Source of the DNA: a virus
Virus record (IMG/VR): IMGVR_UViG_3300018080_000152
Coordinates: 1-64,000 of that record
Direction: 5' to 3' (one strand)
DNA: 64,000 nt
Part shown: positions 52,792 to 60,980 of the stretch, in pieces
Layout of the letters: each line of letters starts with the position of its first letter
How positions within the stretch are numbered: the stretch's first letter is position 1
The notes under the pieces: generated by a model
What the model was told of the DNA's origin: nothing
Databases searched by the model: none
The model's input: the letters and a program-made list of their open reading frames with translations, nothing else
Translations under genes and position numbers: made by a program

Positions 52792-52819
52792 GTCATATTC
52801 CCTTATTGATATTAAAAAG

Positions 52820-52889
52820 AGCCTCTTGTGAGAATCGAACTCACCCTAGCGCATTACAAGTGCGCCGTCGTCAGCCAGAGCGAAGAGGC
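52820..52889 (-). tRNA. tRNA-Thr(TGT)
   Basis: Anticodon stem GCGCA/TGCGC with loop CTTGTAA (TGT); acceptor GCCTCTT/AAGAGGC. First tRNA after the consensus promoter at 52921; a small GGCGGG/CCCGCC hairpin lies in its leader. Confidence 0.85.
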
Positions 52890-52920
52890 AATGGCGGGAT
52901 TTTCACCCGCCGCGTATTCT

Positions 52921-52948
52921 ATTATACACCGAAATTACGGATTGTCAA
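52921..52948 (-). promoter_or_regulatory. Consensus promoter for tRNA array
   Basis: On the - strand TTGACA (52948-52943), 16-nt spacer, TATAAT (52926-52921). The -35 lies in the last codons of 52935-53360. Confidence 0.7.
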
Positions 52949-53360
52949 CCGCCACCACGGCATATTTTTTTGCAACATCAATTTGAAGCTGCAATATTTT
53001 GTCTAACAGGGCTTTTTGCTCCTGTCGTTGCTCGTGTAATTCTCTTTTCACTTCATCAAGTTTTTCAACTATAGCCTTGTCAGAACTGGCTTGTCTAGCA
53101 GTATGTGTATCTAGAGCAGTTCTAACTTTAATAACTTCATCATGTGCTGTAGTTTTAACCTCATGAACAATATTAACCATGTCATTATACCCAGCATTAG
53201 CACCTGATGCTTGGCTAGAGGCATATACAACAAGGGCAAGAAACACACTAAGCACGCCCATAAATAAACCACCAACATATCTAATGCTCCGAGTACGAGC
53301 ATCGCATGCTTCTTTGGTGATGTATGGACATTCTGGTATTGTGTCATTTTTCTTTGCCAT
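52935..53360 (-). CDS. Membrane protein with coiled coil (holin/spanin candidate)
   Basis: 141 residues. Residues ~28-48 (YVGGLFMGVLSVFLALVVYA) form one transmembrane helix preceded by a short Cys-containing polar N-terminus; the rest (EVKTTAHDEVIKVRTAL ... ELHEQRQEQKALLDKI) is a long coiled coil. This layout would suit a spanin-like or holin-associated protein, but topology alone does not prove lysis function. It has AGAAGGG upstream of the ATG. Confidence 0.55.
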   Translation of the reverse strand: MAKKNDTIPECPYITKEACDARTRSIRYVGGLFMGVLSVFLALVVYASSQASGANAGYNDMVNIVHEVKTTAHDEVIKVRTALDTHTARQASSDKAIVEKLDEVKRELHEQRQEQKALLDKILQLQIDVAKKYAVVAVDNP

Positions 53361-53409
53361 AGCAATTACCCTTCTTTATAGTAGGTTTAATGAGAAAAAA
53401 CGCTACTCA

Positions 53410-53976
53410 TTAACCAGTCTTAGATGGGATTGCTGTGTCAACTGGCACCTTACCCGTTGGCAATGTGGTTACATTACCTGGAAGTGCGCGGGTTGCTCTT
53501 GTGTGACTTGCACCAAAGTTATCATCACTGGTACTTGAGGAGATAATTCCTCCAGTTGTGTAGTACCAATTTGTGATAATAAGAGTCTTACGTGTCAGCA
53601 ACGTGTGCGGATTGCGAATCTGCATTGGGTTGCCTGCACTTCTCAAGCCAGTGTATGCTACGCCAGCCAATGTGGTTGTAATATTTCCACCCTTGACGAT
53701 GTAGTTGCCAGCATCCATGACAGCAAATTGACGACCAGAAAATACTTCTGCCGTACCCACATTTGCTTTGGTTGCAGCAGATGCACCAGTTGCATTGTAA
53801 GGCTTTGGTTGCTTTTCACGACCAGCGCCAGTAATTGTCATATCTGGAGCATTAGTCACTGTGTCATTGGTGGTCTCAATGTTACCACCCATTAGAACGG
53901 TTGCGCCATTGTCACGTCGGGCATTTGCGGTAATCGCCTTGCCCCACATACTAGTATCAGCAGGATTTTGAGCCAT
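53410..53976 (-). CDS. Beta-rich virion-like protein
   Basis: 188 residues from ATG 53976 with AAGGTG upstream. It is Thr/Gly/Asn/Ala-rich with no catalytic motif (GGNIETTNDTVTNAP; AYTGLRSAGNPMQIRNPHTL), the composition of head decoration or tail proteins. It is on the - strand, away from the other structural genes, and has a late-type promoter motif at 54052. Function is inferred. Confidence 0.5.
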   Translation of the reverse strand: MAQNPADTSMWGKAITANARRDNGATVLMGGNIETTNDTVTNAPDMTITGAGREKQPKPYNATGASAATKANVGTAEVFSGRQFAVMDAGNYIVKGGNITTTLAGVAYTGLRSAGNPMQIRNPHTLLTRKTLIITNWYYTTGGIISSSTSDDNFGASHTRATRALPGNVTTLPTGKVPVDTAIPSKTG

Positions 53977-54051
53977 AATATTCACCTTTTTTCGTTGGCT
54001 TCAAATCCATGTCCATTTATTCCCACAATACGATTCCATTTTTCCTACAAG

Positions 54052-54063
54052 ATTATACACCAA
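54052..54063 (-). promoter_or_regulatory. Late-type promoter motif (GGTGTATAAT)
   Basis: On the - strand TTTGGTGTATAAT; TATAAT at 54057-54052, no TTGACA-type -35. It stands in the 88-nt gap in front of the virion-like gene 53410-53976. Confidence 0.45.
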
Positions 54064-54064
54064 A

Positions 54065-54562
54065 TTACGCTTCTGTTTGAGCAAGTTCCGCCATAAGTGC
54101 GACAGAGCGCTCAACAATATTCTTTATTCCTTGCTTAGAATAACCTTCTCTATGAGCTATTTCTTGAAACGTACAGTTTTCCAAAAACCTTGCTTCTACC
54201 ATACGTCTGTCACGATTAGATAATATAGATAGGTAATCATCTAATATCATTTTTTGTGATACAGAATCATCCATGGCTTCTACATCACCACCATTCATAT
54301 GTACTTCACGACCCTTTGTTTTATCTTGTAACGCGCGCAAACATTCCCACTTGATAAATCTATGTAAGGACGATGTAAAACTTTGTCCAAAACTTTCATC
54401 GAAATTTTGTAGCGCTCTCCATAGTGCTATATCCCCACAAGCAGTAAGTGCGTCTGGAGATAGTGCGCCGGAAAATGCCCTACATGTATTCTGTATTCTT
54501 TCTAAATGAGCCTCTCTGGCATTGTTAAACTCTTTATCACTAACAGCATTTTTAGCAACCAT
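54065..54562 (-). CDS. Phage sigma factor (sigma70-like), small
   Basis: 165 residues. ACGDIALWRALQNFDESFGQ is like sigma region 2 and LSNRDRRMVEARFLENCTFQ, EIAHREGYSKQGIKNIVERS form a region-4 helix-turn-helix. It could redirect host RNA polymerase to late promoters, perhaps the TGGTGTATAAT class. It overlaps neither neighbour (2-nt gap to ClpP gene). Confidence 0.7.
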   Translation of the reverse strand: MVAKNAVSDKEFNNAREAHLERIQNTCRAFSGALSPDALTACGDIALWRALQNFDESFGQSFTSSLHRFIKWECLRALQDKTKGREVHMNGGDVEAMDDSVSQKMILDDYLSILSNRDRRMVEARFLENCTFQEIAHREGYSKQGIKNIVERSVALMAELAQTEA

Positions 54563-54564
54563 AT

Positions 54565-55266
54565 TTACTCTTCTTCTTCTCTTAATTTGGAGATTGTTTC
54601 ATAGCCTTCGTCTCCTAAAACAGCGTCGGCAAATCCCTTGTTTACAGCCTCCCTAGCGGTCATATAGAATTCCTGTTTATTGTTGATGGTCTCTCTTAAC
54701 CATTGCAGCGTTTGCTTAAAATCCATCCCCTCTCGCTGGAAAAACTGGCCTTCTTGTATGCGCTTGGCGTAAATTTCCAACATGACCTCTGTTAACTTTT
54801 TTGCCCATTCTGCTTCTGCTATCGTGTTGGTGTAGTTACCACCTACTCCAAGCTCACCATAATGGACTAGATAATCGGCGTTGGGCATCAAAACCCTGTA
54901 AGTTGCAGCTTGTGGAATTACAGATGACATACTACGAGCATGCGCATGAGACAAAACCACAATGTCTGACAGCGCTTCATCTTCACAACTGTTCTTAATG
55001 GCATCATACATAGCAATCCCATAATTCCAGTCGCCCCCACATGTTGCCATGTGAACTAGAATAGTGTCATTACCCATACTATTCAGTACGCTTAGGTTGC
55101 GTAAAAACTGATGACAAACAGCGTGGTCTATACATGCTGTACCCACATCGTCTGATGCCGGTGGACCAACAAAGATTTCTCTTGTGTCCAATATCACGCC
55201 AAACGTATGAGCATCATAAACCATTTCACTTCGCTGTGAAATGTTTCTCCTGGGAATTTTTGCCAT
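54565..55266 (-). CDS. ClpP-like serine protease
   Basis: 233 residues of the S14 family. VLSHAHARSMSSVIPQAA holds the nucleophilic Ser, and ADYLVHYGEL the catalytic His; the LVHMATCGGDWNYGIAMYDAIK strand is the usual oxyanion-hole region. It might degrade host proteins or act as a prohead protease. It lies between a sigma factor and a hypothetical gene; no ClpX is evident here. Confidence 0.8.
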   Translation of the reverse strand: MAKIPRRNISQRSEMVYDAHTFGVILDTREIFVGPPASDDVGTACIDHAVCHQFLRNLSVLNSMGNDTILVHMATCGGDWNYGIAMYDAIKNSCEDEALSDIVVLSHAHARSMSSVIPQAATYRVLMPNADYLVHYGELGVGGNYTNTIAEAEWAKKLTEVMLEIYAKRIQEGQFFQREGMDFKQTLQWLRETINNKQEFYMTAREAVNKGFADAVLGDEGYETISKLREEEE

Positions 55267-55267
55267 G

Positions 55268-55891
55268 TTATTCTCTTTCCTCGGAAGTCAATAATCTACC
55301 GCCCACGCTTTCCTGACACTCTTTAAGCAAGGAAACCTTATCCTTGTAATGTTCATCCATTGTGTCTGAGCCAACCACTTCTAGGTTACCATTGGGCACA
55401 ACATAGATAGCCCAATGCTCAAACTTTTTATCTATGTCTTTGCGCATTTCTATGACACGCTCTGCGACACTGAGTTCTAAACCAACCAACAGTTGATTTT
55501 GTTCCTCATTACTCATATCTCTGACTGCCTCTTCAATTGCATATCTAACATCTTGGCTGTTAAATAAACCAGATTTAGGAAAACCGAGACGTGCGCGATA
55601 CCGTGTATAAACCTCAATGCTTTCTACACCATCAACAGCCTCGATAATTGCTGCGATTTTATTTGTGATGCCAAAGTTTGTGTGCATTATCCAGAAGTCA
55701 AAGCTTGTACATGCCATCGAAGCGTCTACGACACTTAACATGCCGTGTGGCGTATGCATAACGGGCTGTCTCTCGATGCTGTGAATTGGAATTGGATTGC
55801 CACTTTCGTCTTCCTCGCATGGCCATCCATCCTCCTCATAATCACTCAACAACGGGTCTCTCCAACGCTCCCATGCAAATTTCTTTTTCAT
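55268..55891 (-). CDS. Hypothetical conserved-looking protein
   Basis: 207 residues starting MKKKFAWERWRDPLLSDYEED with AAAGG upstream. A central FWIMHTNFGITNKIAAIIEA and VESIEVYTRYRARLGFP suggest an alpha/beta fold. It is not recognised. It ends 1 nt before ClpP and begins 2 nt after ThyX, implying co-transcription. Confidence 0.5.
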   Translation of the reverse strand: MKKKFAWERWRDPLLSDYEEDGWPCEEDESGNPIPIHSIERQPVMHTPHGMLSVVDASMACTSFDFWIMHTNFGITNKIAAIIEAVDGVESIEVYTRYRARLGFPKSGLFNSQDVRYAIEEAVRDMSNEEQNQLLVGLELSVAERVIEMRKDIDKKFEHWAIYVVPNGNLEVVGSDTMDEHYKDKVSLLKECQESVGGRLLTSEERE

Positions 55892-55893
55892 GA

Positions 55894-56847
55894 TTACACC
55901 TTTACTGCATTGTCCTGCATCATTTGTGCGTAGAATTCAGGAGATTTCGCTTTGGTCATATCTAAGTCTACACTTTCTGTAAACTGACCACCAAGAAATT
56001 CTACCTTAGAGAAGAATGCTTTTGTTTCTCTAACTGACATTCCAAGGTCACGACAATTCATTTCAATAAGCTCTCTGTCTGTTCGGTCACTCAAATTGAA
56101 ATCAACCATCCTTAATACGTCTAGTAGAACAATCTGTTCTTGCCTACTGAAAGACGTGCCATTTAAGACATAGTCATCAAATGCCTCCCAGGTAATTGGC
56201 AACCAGTGCTGTACCATACCAGCAATGACTTTTGCGTATTCACGAATTTCCCACTGGGCATGCGTGTCCAGCCTCAGTCTTAGGAAATGCAGTAAGTTTT
56301 TCAAATCAATTTTCCAGTACCAATAAGTGTATGTACTTAAAGGCAGGTCTATACGAGCTAGCTCTCGCGACAAGTCAGCACGAAGACATGTTTGATAGAG
56401 GTCTACGCTAGTATTACGAGCCCTACCTCTCCCAGAATCAATTCTACTCTGGTCGTACTTGGACACTAGCTGGTCTGTGCTTCCTTGCTTATTACTTTGG
56501 TCCTGTGTTTGGTGTCTGTTTTTGTCTGGTGTGTAAAAAATCTGTGGCATTACACTGTAGCGACCACTATATTCATTTAATGATGCAGTTCTGTGTCTCA
56601 CCCATTGACGAGCCACAAAGATTGGAAGACCAACATGCAACACAACCTCGCACATTTCAAATGGGCTAGTGTGCATATCACGCATGAGCGTGCGAATTAA
56701 ACCCCTGTCGTCTGACACTTTCTTTGTGCCTTGTCCGTAACTACAACGTGCTGCACGCGCTATAGCGGCGTCATTACCCATCCAGTCCACCACAGCACAA
56801 AATCCATTGTCGAGCACTGGAAAATACTTATCTTTTAAGCTATCCAT
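55894..56847 (-). CDS. thyX: FAD-dependent thymidylate synthase ThyX
   Basis: 317 residues containing the ThyX signature RHRTASLNEYSGRYS (~81-95) and HTSPFEMCEVVLHV. It makes dTMP from dUMP using FAD, methylene-THF and NADPH. dUMP comes from the phage dCMP deaminase. The enzyme is longer than usual (~220-250) with ~60 residues inserted after the signature (a polar ~115-150 segment). It overlaps 56840-57268 by 8 nt. Confidence 0.9.
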   Translation of the reverse strand: MDSLKDKYFPVLDNGFCAVVDWMGNDAAIARAARCSYGQGTKKVSDDRGLIRTLMRDMHTSPFEMCEVVLHVGLPIFVARQWVRHRTASLNEYSGRYSVMPQIFYTPDKNRHQTQDQSNKQGSTDQLVSKYDQSRIDSGRGRARNTSVDLYQTCLRADLSRELARIDLPLSTYTYWYWKIDLKNLLHFLRLRLDTHAQWEIREYAKVIAGMVQHWLPITWEAFDDYVLNGTSFSRQEQIVLLDVLRMVDFNLSDRTDRELIEMNCRDLGMSVRETKAFFSKVEFLGGQFTESVDLDMTKAKSPEFYAQMMQDNAVKV

Positions 56848-57268
56848 CAGCTAGTCTCCCTCGCGAAAAAACGTTTCTTGGTTGCATACACAAATCGTCA
56901 TTAAATTGTGGATAGTTGGGTTCTGTTTTGGCAAGACGACCCCACTCTTGAAGGATGCGCACGGCTGTTGCCTGTTGGTTGTTTTCTGAACCATATGCGT
57001 GTACGGCATCTACAGTTGGCGATTTCCAGTTGCCGGAAGAAATATTGTTTAGCATCCGAGATATAGGATGTGACTCATCTTTCTTAGCTGCTGTGTCAGG
57101 CCAACGAACTATTATTTTGACATTGTCCTGTTCGTCCGCAGCAAAGATGACTTGATATGGAAAGTCGCGCACAACCCCATCACTATCCGATTCTGCCTGC
57201 TTTATATGCTTCGTAATGACCTCTTCTAATTCTTTGGTTAGCGCGAGCGTTTGAGAGTTCTTCATCAT
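56840..57268 (-). CDS. Hypothetical protein
   Basis: 142 residues. A beta-like segment (YQVIFAADEQDNVKIIVRWP) and helices; no family recognised. It overlaps ThyX by 8 nt and, at the other end, 57183-57671 by 86 nt. AAGG is 7 nt before the start. Confidence 0.45.
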   Translation of the reverse strand: MMKNSQTLALTKELEEVITKHIKQAESDSDGVVRDFPYQVIFAADEQDNVKIIVRWPDTAAKKDESHPISRMLNNISSGNWKSPTVDAVHAYGSENNQQATAVRILQEWGRLAKTEPNYPQFNDDLCMQPRNVFSRGRLADG

Positions 57269-57671
57269 TCATAAACCTTAGATTTGGGTGTACTGGTATG
57301 CCTGGATAAATTTTAGTTTTATAGCCTAAGTAAATAATACGATTCTTTTTTTGGGTTTCGCCCAACGCAGGAACCATTGGGTCAAAAAATCCGTATGGAA
57401 CTATGTCGATGGTCCTTGGGTCTACGCCCACGGTTTCTTTGAACAGTTCATATGCTACTTCGGCAGCATGTTGTTTATTGGTAATACTTGAGCAAGGAAG
57501 ATGTAGTACGCCGTCGTCACACTCTATGAAACCACATGTAATATTTTCACTTCCATCATTTGCAGTACCACACAAATACACACTGGCGACTACCTGCACA
57601 TTAAACTGGTCAGCTACAGGATACCAGTTGTTTGTGTTGTCATGCCAGTTGTCTGGGTATGAGTCAGTCAT
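57183..57671 (-). CDS. NUDIX-like hydrolase, degenerate
   Basis: 162 residues from ATG 57671 (GGAG 7 nt upstream). AAEVAYELFKETVGVD (~83-98) partly matches the NUDIX box (E ... REx2EExG), preceded by a strand with CGFIECDDGVLHLPC. The acidic residues are not all in place, so activity may be lost or altered. ORF starts with a polar N-terminus. Confidence 0.5.
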   Translation of the reverse strand: MTDSYPDNWHDNTNNWYPVADQFNVQVVASVYLCGTANDGSENITCGFIECDDGVLHLPCSSITNKQHAAEVAYELFKETVGVDPRTIDIVPYGFFDPMVPALGETQKKNRIIYLGYKTKIYPGIPVHPNLRFMNDEELSNARANQRIRRGHYEAYKAGRIG

Positions 57672-58176
57672 TGTTTTGCTCCATATGCTCATGGATAAAC
57701 GCCCGTAGTTTATCGGGCTTCATCGTATCAATCCTGGTAAATGCGCTCGGCAGAATAGCGGCGCTACTGTATAGATAGAGCGAGGCGTTGTCGTCTCCCC
57801 CACTATCTATTATACGCTTTGGGGACACCCTGTCAATATAGTCCTTGAGAATATCTACGGTGGTTAGCCAAACTACATTGCCCTGCAACACATGTGCCCA
57901 AAAAAACGCCCGCGTAGCCGTAATACCTGACGGCGTACACGAGCGTGTATTGAATACTTCGATTGCAACATTGCCGCTACGTGCCTCATACGCATCAAAC
58001 TTTACTTCTGTTGTGAAGTGTGTTTGTTTGTACTCAGATATAACGTCATGAGCTATACGTGCTTCCTTGTCAATAGAACTTGGAAAGCCAGCCGATGTAA
58101 ATAAGTCCGCAACACATTGTTCGGCTTTGTTGCCAGCCTTCAAGTCCCGTAGAAAATTACTTCTTTTTTTCTTCAT
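57664..58176 (-). CDS. PD-(D/E)XK-like endonuclease
   Basis: 170 residues from ATG 58176. HDVISEYKQTHFTTEVKFDA (~48-67) supplies D ... ExK and is followed by GNVAIEVFNTRS, the pattern of restriction-enzyme-like phage nucleases. The basic N-terminus KMKKKRSNFLRDL may bind DNA. It overlaps the NUDIX-like gene by 8 nt. Perhaps a resolvase or host-DNA nuclease. Confidence 0.55.
   Translation of the reverse strand: MKKKRSNFLRDLKAGNKAEQCVADLFTSAGFPSSIDKEARIAHDVISEYKQTHFTTEVKFDAYEARSGNVAIEVFNTRSCTPSGITATRAFFWAHVLQGNVVWLTTVDILKDYIDRVSPKRIIDSGGDDNASLYLYSSAAILPSAFTRIDTMKPDKLRAFIHEHMEQNND
57809..57836 (-). promoter_or_regulatory. Internal consensus promoter
   Basis: On the - strand TTGACA (57836-57831), 16-nt spacer, TATAAT (57814-57809), within the nuclease gene; it could serve the NUDIX-like gene, 56840 and ThyX. 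Confidence 0.5.
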
Positions 58177-58780
58177 TTTCAATCGCTGTCCGTATCTTTT
58201 TGATTCCAGCGGTCAAACATTGGTCAACACGTTGCCTACTTACATTTAAGTCTCTAGCAACGTCAGACGCCATTTGACCACATACATAAACAGAATTTAT
58301 ACATTGTAGTTGTCGCTCGGTGAGGTCTATGTTGTGTATCAAGTTACGTAGCTCTTGAGCTTCTAGTATTTCATCTGCTGATTTGGACTTTACATCAGCT
58401 ATGATTTCATATAGCTGACTATCCTCTTCGGCTCCCATTGGAGCGTTCAGAGACATGTGGGATTTAGACATGCTTTTTTGTGATATCTCAATCCATCTTT
58501 TGATGCACCAAGAAGCACATTGGTTCAGATATGAGCGCAGTGAACGACCACCGGGGTACTGCTCCCATCTTTGCGCTGCATACATGAGATGTTCTGCAAC
58601 AAATGAAATTGCATCTTCGTTTTGTAGCATGCTCTGTGCTAAATCACTAGAAGCAAACGCACCTATACATCGCGTAGCCACGTCATGATAATCTTGTACG
58701 CCCCAATCTACAGCAGTTTCTTTACTAATGTGTTTGTTAGCCGCTCTTTTTTTCTTGTCGATATCCCATAGAACTACCAT
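58157..58780 (-). CDS. Sigma70-like factor
   Basis: 207 residues with AGGAG before the ATG. AISFVAEHLMYAAQRWEQYP and LRSYLNQCASWCIKRWIEIS are region-2-like; LTERQLQCINSVYVCGQMAS, DVARDLNVSRQRVDQCLTAG is region 4. It likely recruits host RNA polymerase to a subset of phage promoters. It has its own consensus promoter (58828-58855) and is the second sigma-like gene after 54065-54562. Confidence 0.7.
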   Translation of the reverse strand: MVVLWDIDKKKRAANKHISKETAVDWGVQDYHDVATRCIGAFASSDLAQSMLQNEDAISFVAEHLMYAAQRWEQYPGGRSLRSYLNQCASWCIKRWIEISQKSMSKSHMSLNAPMGAEEDSQLYEIIADVKSKSADEILEAQELRNLIHNIDLTERQLQCINSVYVCGQMASDVARDLNVSRQRVDQCLTAGIKKIRTAIENEEKKK

Positions 58781-58827
58781 TTGAGAGTCTCCTTGTCATG
58801 GTCAAAGTTTTCGTTTCGTTACTCTAT

Positions 58828-58855
58828 ATTATAGCACAGATTGGGAGTTTGTCAA
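58828..58855 (-). promoter_or_regulatory. Consensus promoter for sigma-like gene
   Basis: On the - strand TTGACA (58855-58850), 16-nt spacer, TATAAT (58833-58828), leaving a ~40-nt leader. Confidence 0.7.
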
Positions 58856-58872
58856 CCCCCAAAGTAGAAAAG

Positions 58873-58944
58873 TAGGTCTGCCAGGAATCGAACCCGGACT
58901 AAAATTTTAGAAGAATTTTGTGCTATCCTTTACACCACAGACCC
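58873..58944 (-). tRNA. tRNA-Arg(TCT)
   Basis: Anticodon stem AAATT/AATTT with loop CTTCTAA (TCT); acceptor GGGTCTG/CAGACCT with one G-T pair. Confidence 0.8.
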
Positions 58945-58955
58945 AAAATTGAACC

Positions 58956-59249
58956 TTAGCGCCTGCCAACGCTAGGGCGTGATTGTAGTTTTTGTACTTC
59001 CTTGGCGCGTTTGTGGTTGGGCTGAATCTCTCTATCGGAGACTAAGCCACACACTTCACATTCGTACCATTGTTCGTAGGTTTCAAAATGTGGTTTTGAT
59101 GTATGTTCGCACCGTGACCGAATATCATCAGCTTCGGCTTTTAATCTGCGCATTTCACGGTCAAATACGGCCTGTAAATCATTCCGCTGACGCATGTTTT
59201 TTGCTAGACGCTTGCGCACAGTTGATGGTTTAAGAAATGGTGTCGCCAT
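58956..59249 (-). CDS. Small basic protein with Cys motif
   Basis: 97 residues with AGGG before the ATG. Basic helical N-terminus (RKRLAKNMRQRNDLQ), then C48 and CEVCG (~67-71), giving one zinc-like pair plus a further Cys. It may bind nucleic acid; no family recognised. It overlaps the release-factor-like gene by 20 nt. Confidence 0.5.
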   Translation of the reverse strand: MATPFLKPSTVRKRLAKNMRQRNDLQAVFDREMRRLKAEADDIRSRCEHTSKPHFETYEQWYECEVCGLVSDREIQPNHKRAKEVQKLQSRPSVGRR

Positions 59250-59613
59250 GCAATAACCCTAATTTGCCTTTGTCTAGTATATTCTTCAACGATGCTGTCT
59301 TGCCAGTGCGATGGTCCTTAACCACACCACGACTAAAATCATACGTGCGCACAACGGTGTGGTCGTGAATCTTGGCGTCTCGATGCGCCTTTTTATGAGC
59401 AGCTTGTTGCTGCCGCTTTGATTCACGAAGCCTACGCTCCAACTCTGCAAGAGCAGCCCTGCGATTTTTGTGCTGGTGTCTACCATCTACAGTCACAACA
59501 ATCCCGGTTGGTTTGTGGGTAATCCGCACCATTGAAGAAGTCTTATTCTTGTGCTGACCACCTGGGCCTTTACCCTTCGTGTACTCTATCTTGATGTCTT
59601 TTTTTGGTATCAT
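59230..59613 (-). CDS. Release-factor-like protein with GGQ domain
   Basis: 127 residues from ATG 59613; an in-frame ATG at 59640 is possible. KGKGPGGQHKNKTSSMVRIT (~11-30) holds the GGQ catalytic motif of peptidyl-tRNA hydrolysing release factors; the C-terminus VVRTYDFSRGVVKDHRTGK matches the last domain of RF1/RF2. The stop-codon recognition domain is missing, so it probably rescues stalled ribosomes, like ArfB or PrfH. This fits a phage carrying tRNA-repair enzymes. Confidence 0.75.
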   Translation of the reverse strand: MIPKKDIKIEYTKGKGPGGQHKNKTSSMVRITHKPTGIVVTVDGRHQHKNRRAALAELERRLRESKRQQQAAHKKAHRDAKIHDHTVVRTYDFSRGVVKDHRTGKTASLKNILDKGKLGLLHGDTIS

Positions 59614-59710
59614 TTGGTTGTACTGACAAAGTTGGCACATTTTCTATTCGTATTTGCAGCGCTTCCTCTGGAATGAACGGTGAGTACGGCGCTGCCTCTT
59701 TCAATTCCTC

Positions 59711-59754
59711 ATACTTAACAGCCGGTCTTTCGATACTTAACAGCCGGTCTTTCG
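59711..59754. repeat. 22-bp tandem duplication
   Basis: Two identical 22-bp copies, 59711-59732 and 59733-59754. Because 22 is not a multiple of three, the insertion shifts the reading frame of the membrane protein gene (59715-60128). Confidence 0.9.
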
Positions 59755-60128
59755 TATATGCCGTTGTATGGGCCTTCACTAAAGACTGTCACTTTGATTC
59801 TTGAGGAGTTATAGAACCGCTTTTCAAACTCTTCATTCACGTTGACAATAACGGGTAGACCTGTGTCTGGGTCCGCATGCTGTATGTATTGAACGTCTTC
59901 AATCTCATACACTGGGCAGATAATCTCTTTCTCTATCTTTTCTGGAGCTACACAATATGCGGCTACGCCCAAGATGGAAGCAACGAATAAGCAAGAAGAG
60001 ACACAGCAGACTACCTTCCAGGCCGTTCTATCTCTTGCGTCCAACCATGTGTCATCCTTCGCACAGAATGAGATTGGCGCCACAACACCAGCAATAAGAG
60101 CACATATAACTACAGCTATCAAATACAT
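59715..60128 (-). CDS. Two-helix membrane protein, C-terminus frameshifted
   Basis: 137 residues from ATG 60128 (AAGGA 8 nt upstream). Two hydrophobic helices: YLIAVVICALIAGVVAPISF (~2-21) and WKVVCCVSSCLFVASILGVA (~37-56). After GIYERPAVKY the frame is lost through the 22-bp duplication and stops quickly at RKTGC. The other frame continues from a second copy of ERPAVKY with EELKEAAPYSPFIPEEAL to a stop at 59570, which is probably the original C-terminus. Function not known. Confidence 0.6.
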   Translation of the reverse strand: MYLIAVVICALIAGVVAPISFCAKDDTWLDARDRTAWKVVCCVSSCLFVASILGVAAYCVAPEKIEKEIICPVYEIEDVQYIQHADPDTGLPVIVNVNEEFEKRFYNSSRIKVTVFSEGPYNGIYERPAVKYRKTGC

Positions 60129-60155
60129 ACTAAAATCCTTCCTTCCTAAAAAAAG

Positions 60156-60227
60156 TGGCTCCGAAGGGATTTGAACCCCCACCGAACTGATTAAAAGTCA
60201 GCCATGCTACCATTACACTACGAAGCC
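60156..60227 (-). tRNA. tRNA-Lys(TTT)
   Basis: Anticodon stem CTGA/TCAG with loop CTTTTAA (TTT); acceptor GGCTTCG/CGGAGCC. Confidence 0.85.
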
Positions 60228-60232
60228 TAAAG

Positions 60233-60307
60233 TAGGGCTGGTGGGATTTGAACCCACGGTCTACGGATTAAAAGTCCGTTGCTTTAGGCCATCTAAGCTA
60301 CAACCCC
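60233..60307 (-). tRNA. tRNA-Lys(TTT), second copy
   Basis: Anticodon stem ACGGA/TCCGT with loop CTTTTAA (TTT); T-arm GTGGG/CCCAC. Its body differs from the previous Lys tRNA, so it is not a recent duplicate. Confidence 0.8.
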
Positions 60308-60362
60308 ACATTACTAGGGCGTGCGTTTCAATCTTGTGATAGTCATGGTAATATCTCTTTCT

Positions 60363-60869
60363 TTAACCGTCTCTATAAGCTTCTTCATACGTACCGAATT
60401 CGTCAGCATTAGGGTCTATTTCTAGAATTGCTGCCTTAACACGCTCGCAGAATTGATTGCGAGTTTCTTCACCGCGAATACTATCCCAGCTTGCGCCAAG
60501 ATAACGACCGTCCCACTCGCTATACTCCATGGTAATTCCAAGCTCGTTGAGCTTGTCCCATAGATAACCTTCGCCTTCCCAGTTGTCTTCACTAACGCTT
60601 GTTCGGGCTCCGTAAATACAAAAACTCGTCGTTGAGCTATTGCTCACAAATCCTCTGCGTGTCTTCATGTCTTTGTCCTTTTCTTTTATCTCCCAACGAA
60701 ATGTGCCTTGCCACGCTGGGTCAACACACATGTCATAGTGCCACCATTTATATAGTAGCGCTTTCCAATACGTATCAAATGACTGAATATGTAGATTGTG
60801 ACCAGTCTTGAGAATGGGTTTGCCGGTCTTCATATCCAGTATGTTGCATTTTTGAGTGATTGTCCACAT
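60363..60869 (-). CDS. Protein with internal RxGFVSNSSTTSF motif
   Basis: 168 residues from ATG 60869 (AAGGA upstream). The first ~67 residues are Trp-rich (WTITQKCNILDM); an internal ATG at 60668 has its own AAGGA and begins MKTRRGFVSNSSTTSF, the same motif as in 26055-26429. It may be a fusion, or have an internal start that yields a 101-residue form. The C-terminus is acidic. No function is known. Confidence 0.5.
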   Translation of the reverse strand: MWTITQKCNILDMKTGKPILKTGHNLHIQSFDTYWKALLYKWWHYDMCVDPAWQGTFRWEIKEKDKDMKTRRGFVSNSSTTSFCIYGARTSVSEDNWEGEGYLWDKLNELGITMEYSEWDGRYLGASWDSIRGEETRNQFCERVKAAILEIDPNADEFGTYEEAYRDG

Positions 60870-60890
60870 TCTCTTTCCTTGCTAAAAAAG

Positions 60891-60963
60891 TGGTACGCCT
60901 AAGAGTCGAACTTAGCACAGCTTCGTTATCAGCGAAGCCCGCACAGACCGGCGCGCACGTACC
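60891..60963 (-). tRNA. tRNA-Ile(GAT)
   Basis: Anticodon stem CTTCG/CGAAG with loop CTGATAA (GAT); acceptor GGTACGT/GCGTACC. Confidence 0.85.
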
Positions 60964-60980
60964 GTGTATGTGGGCTCAAA

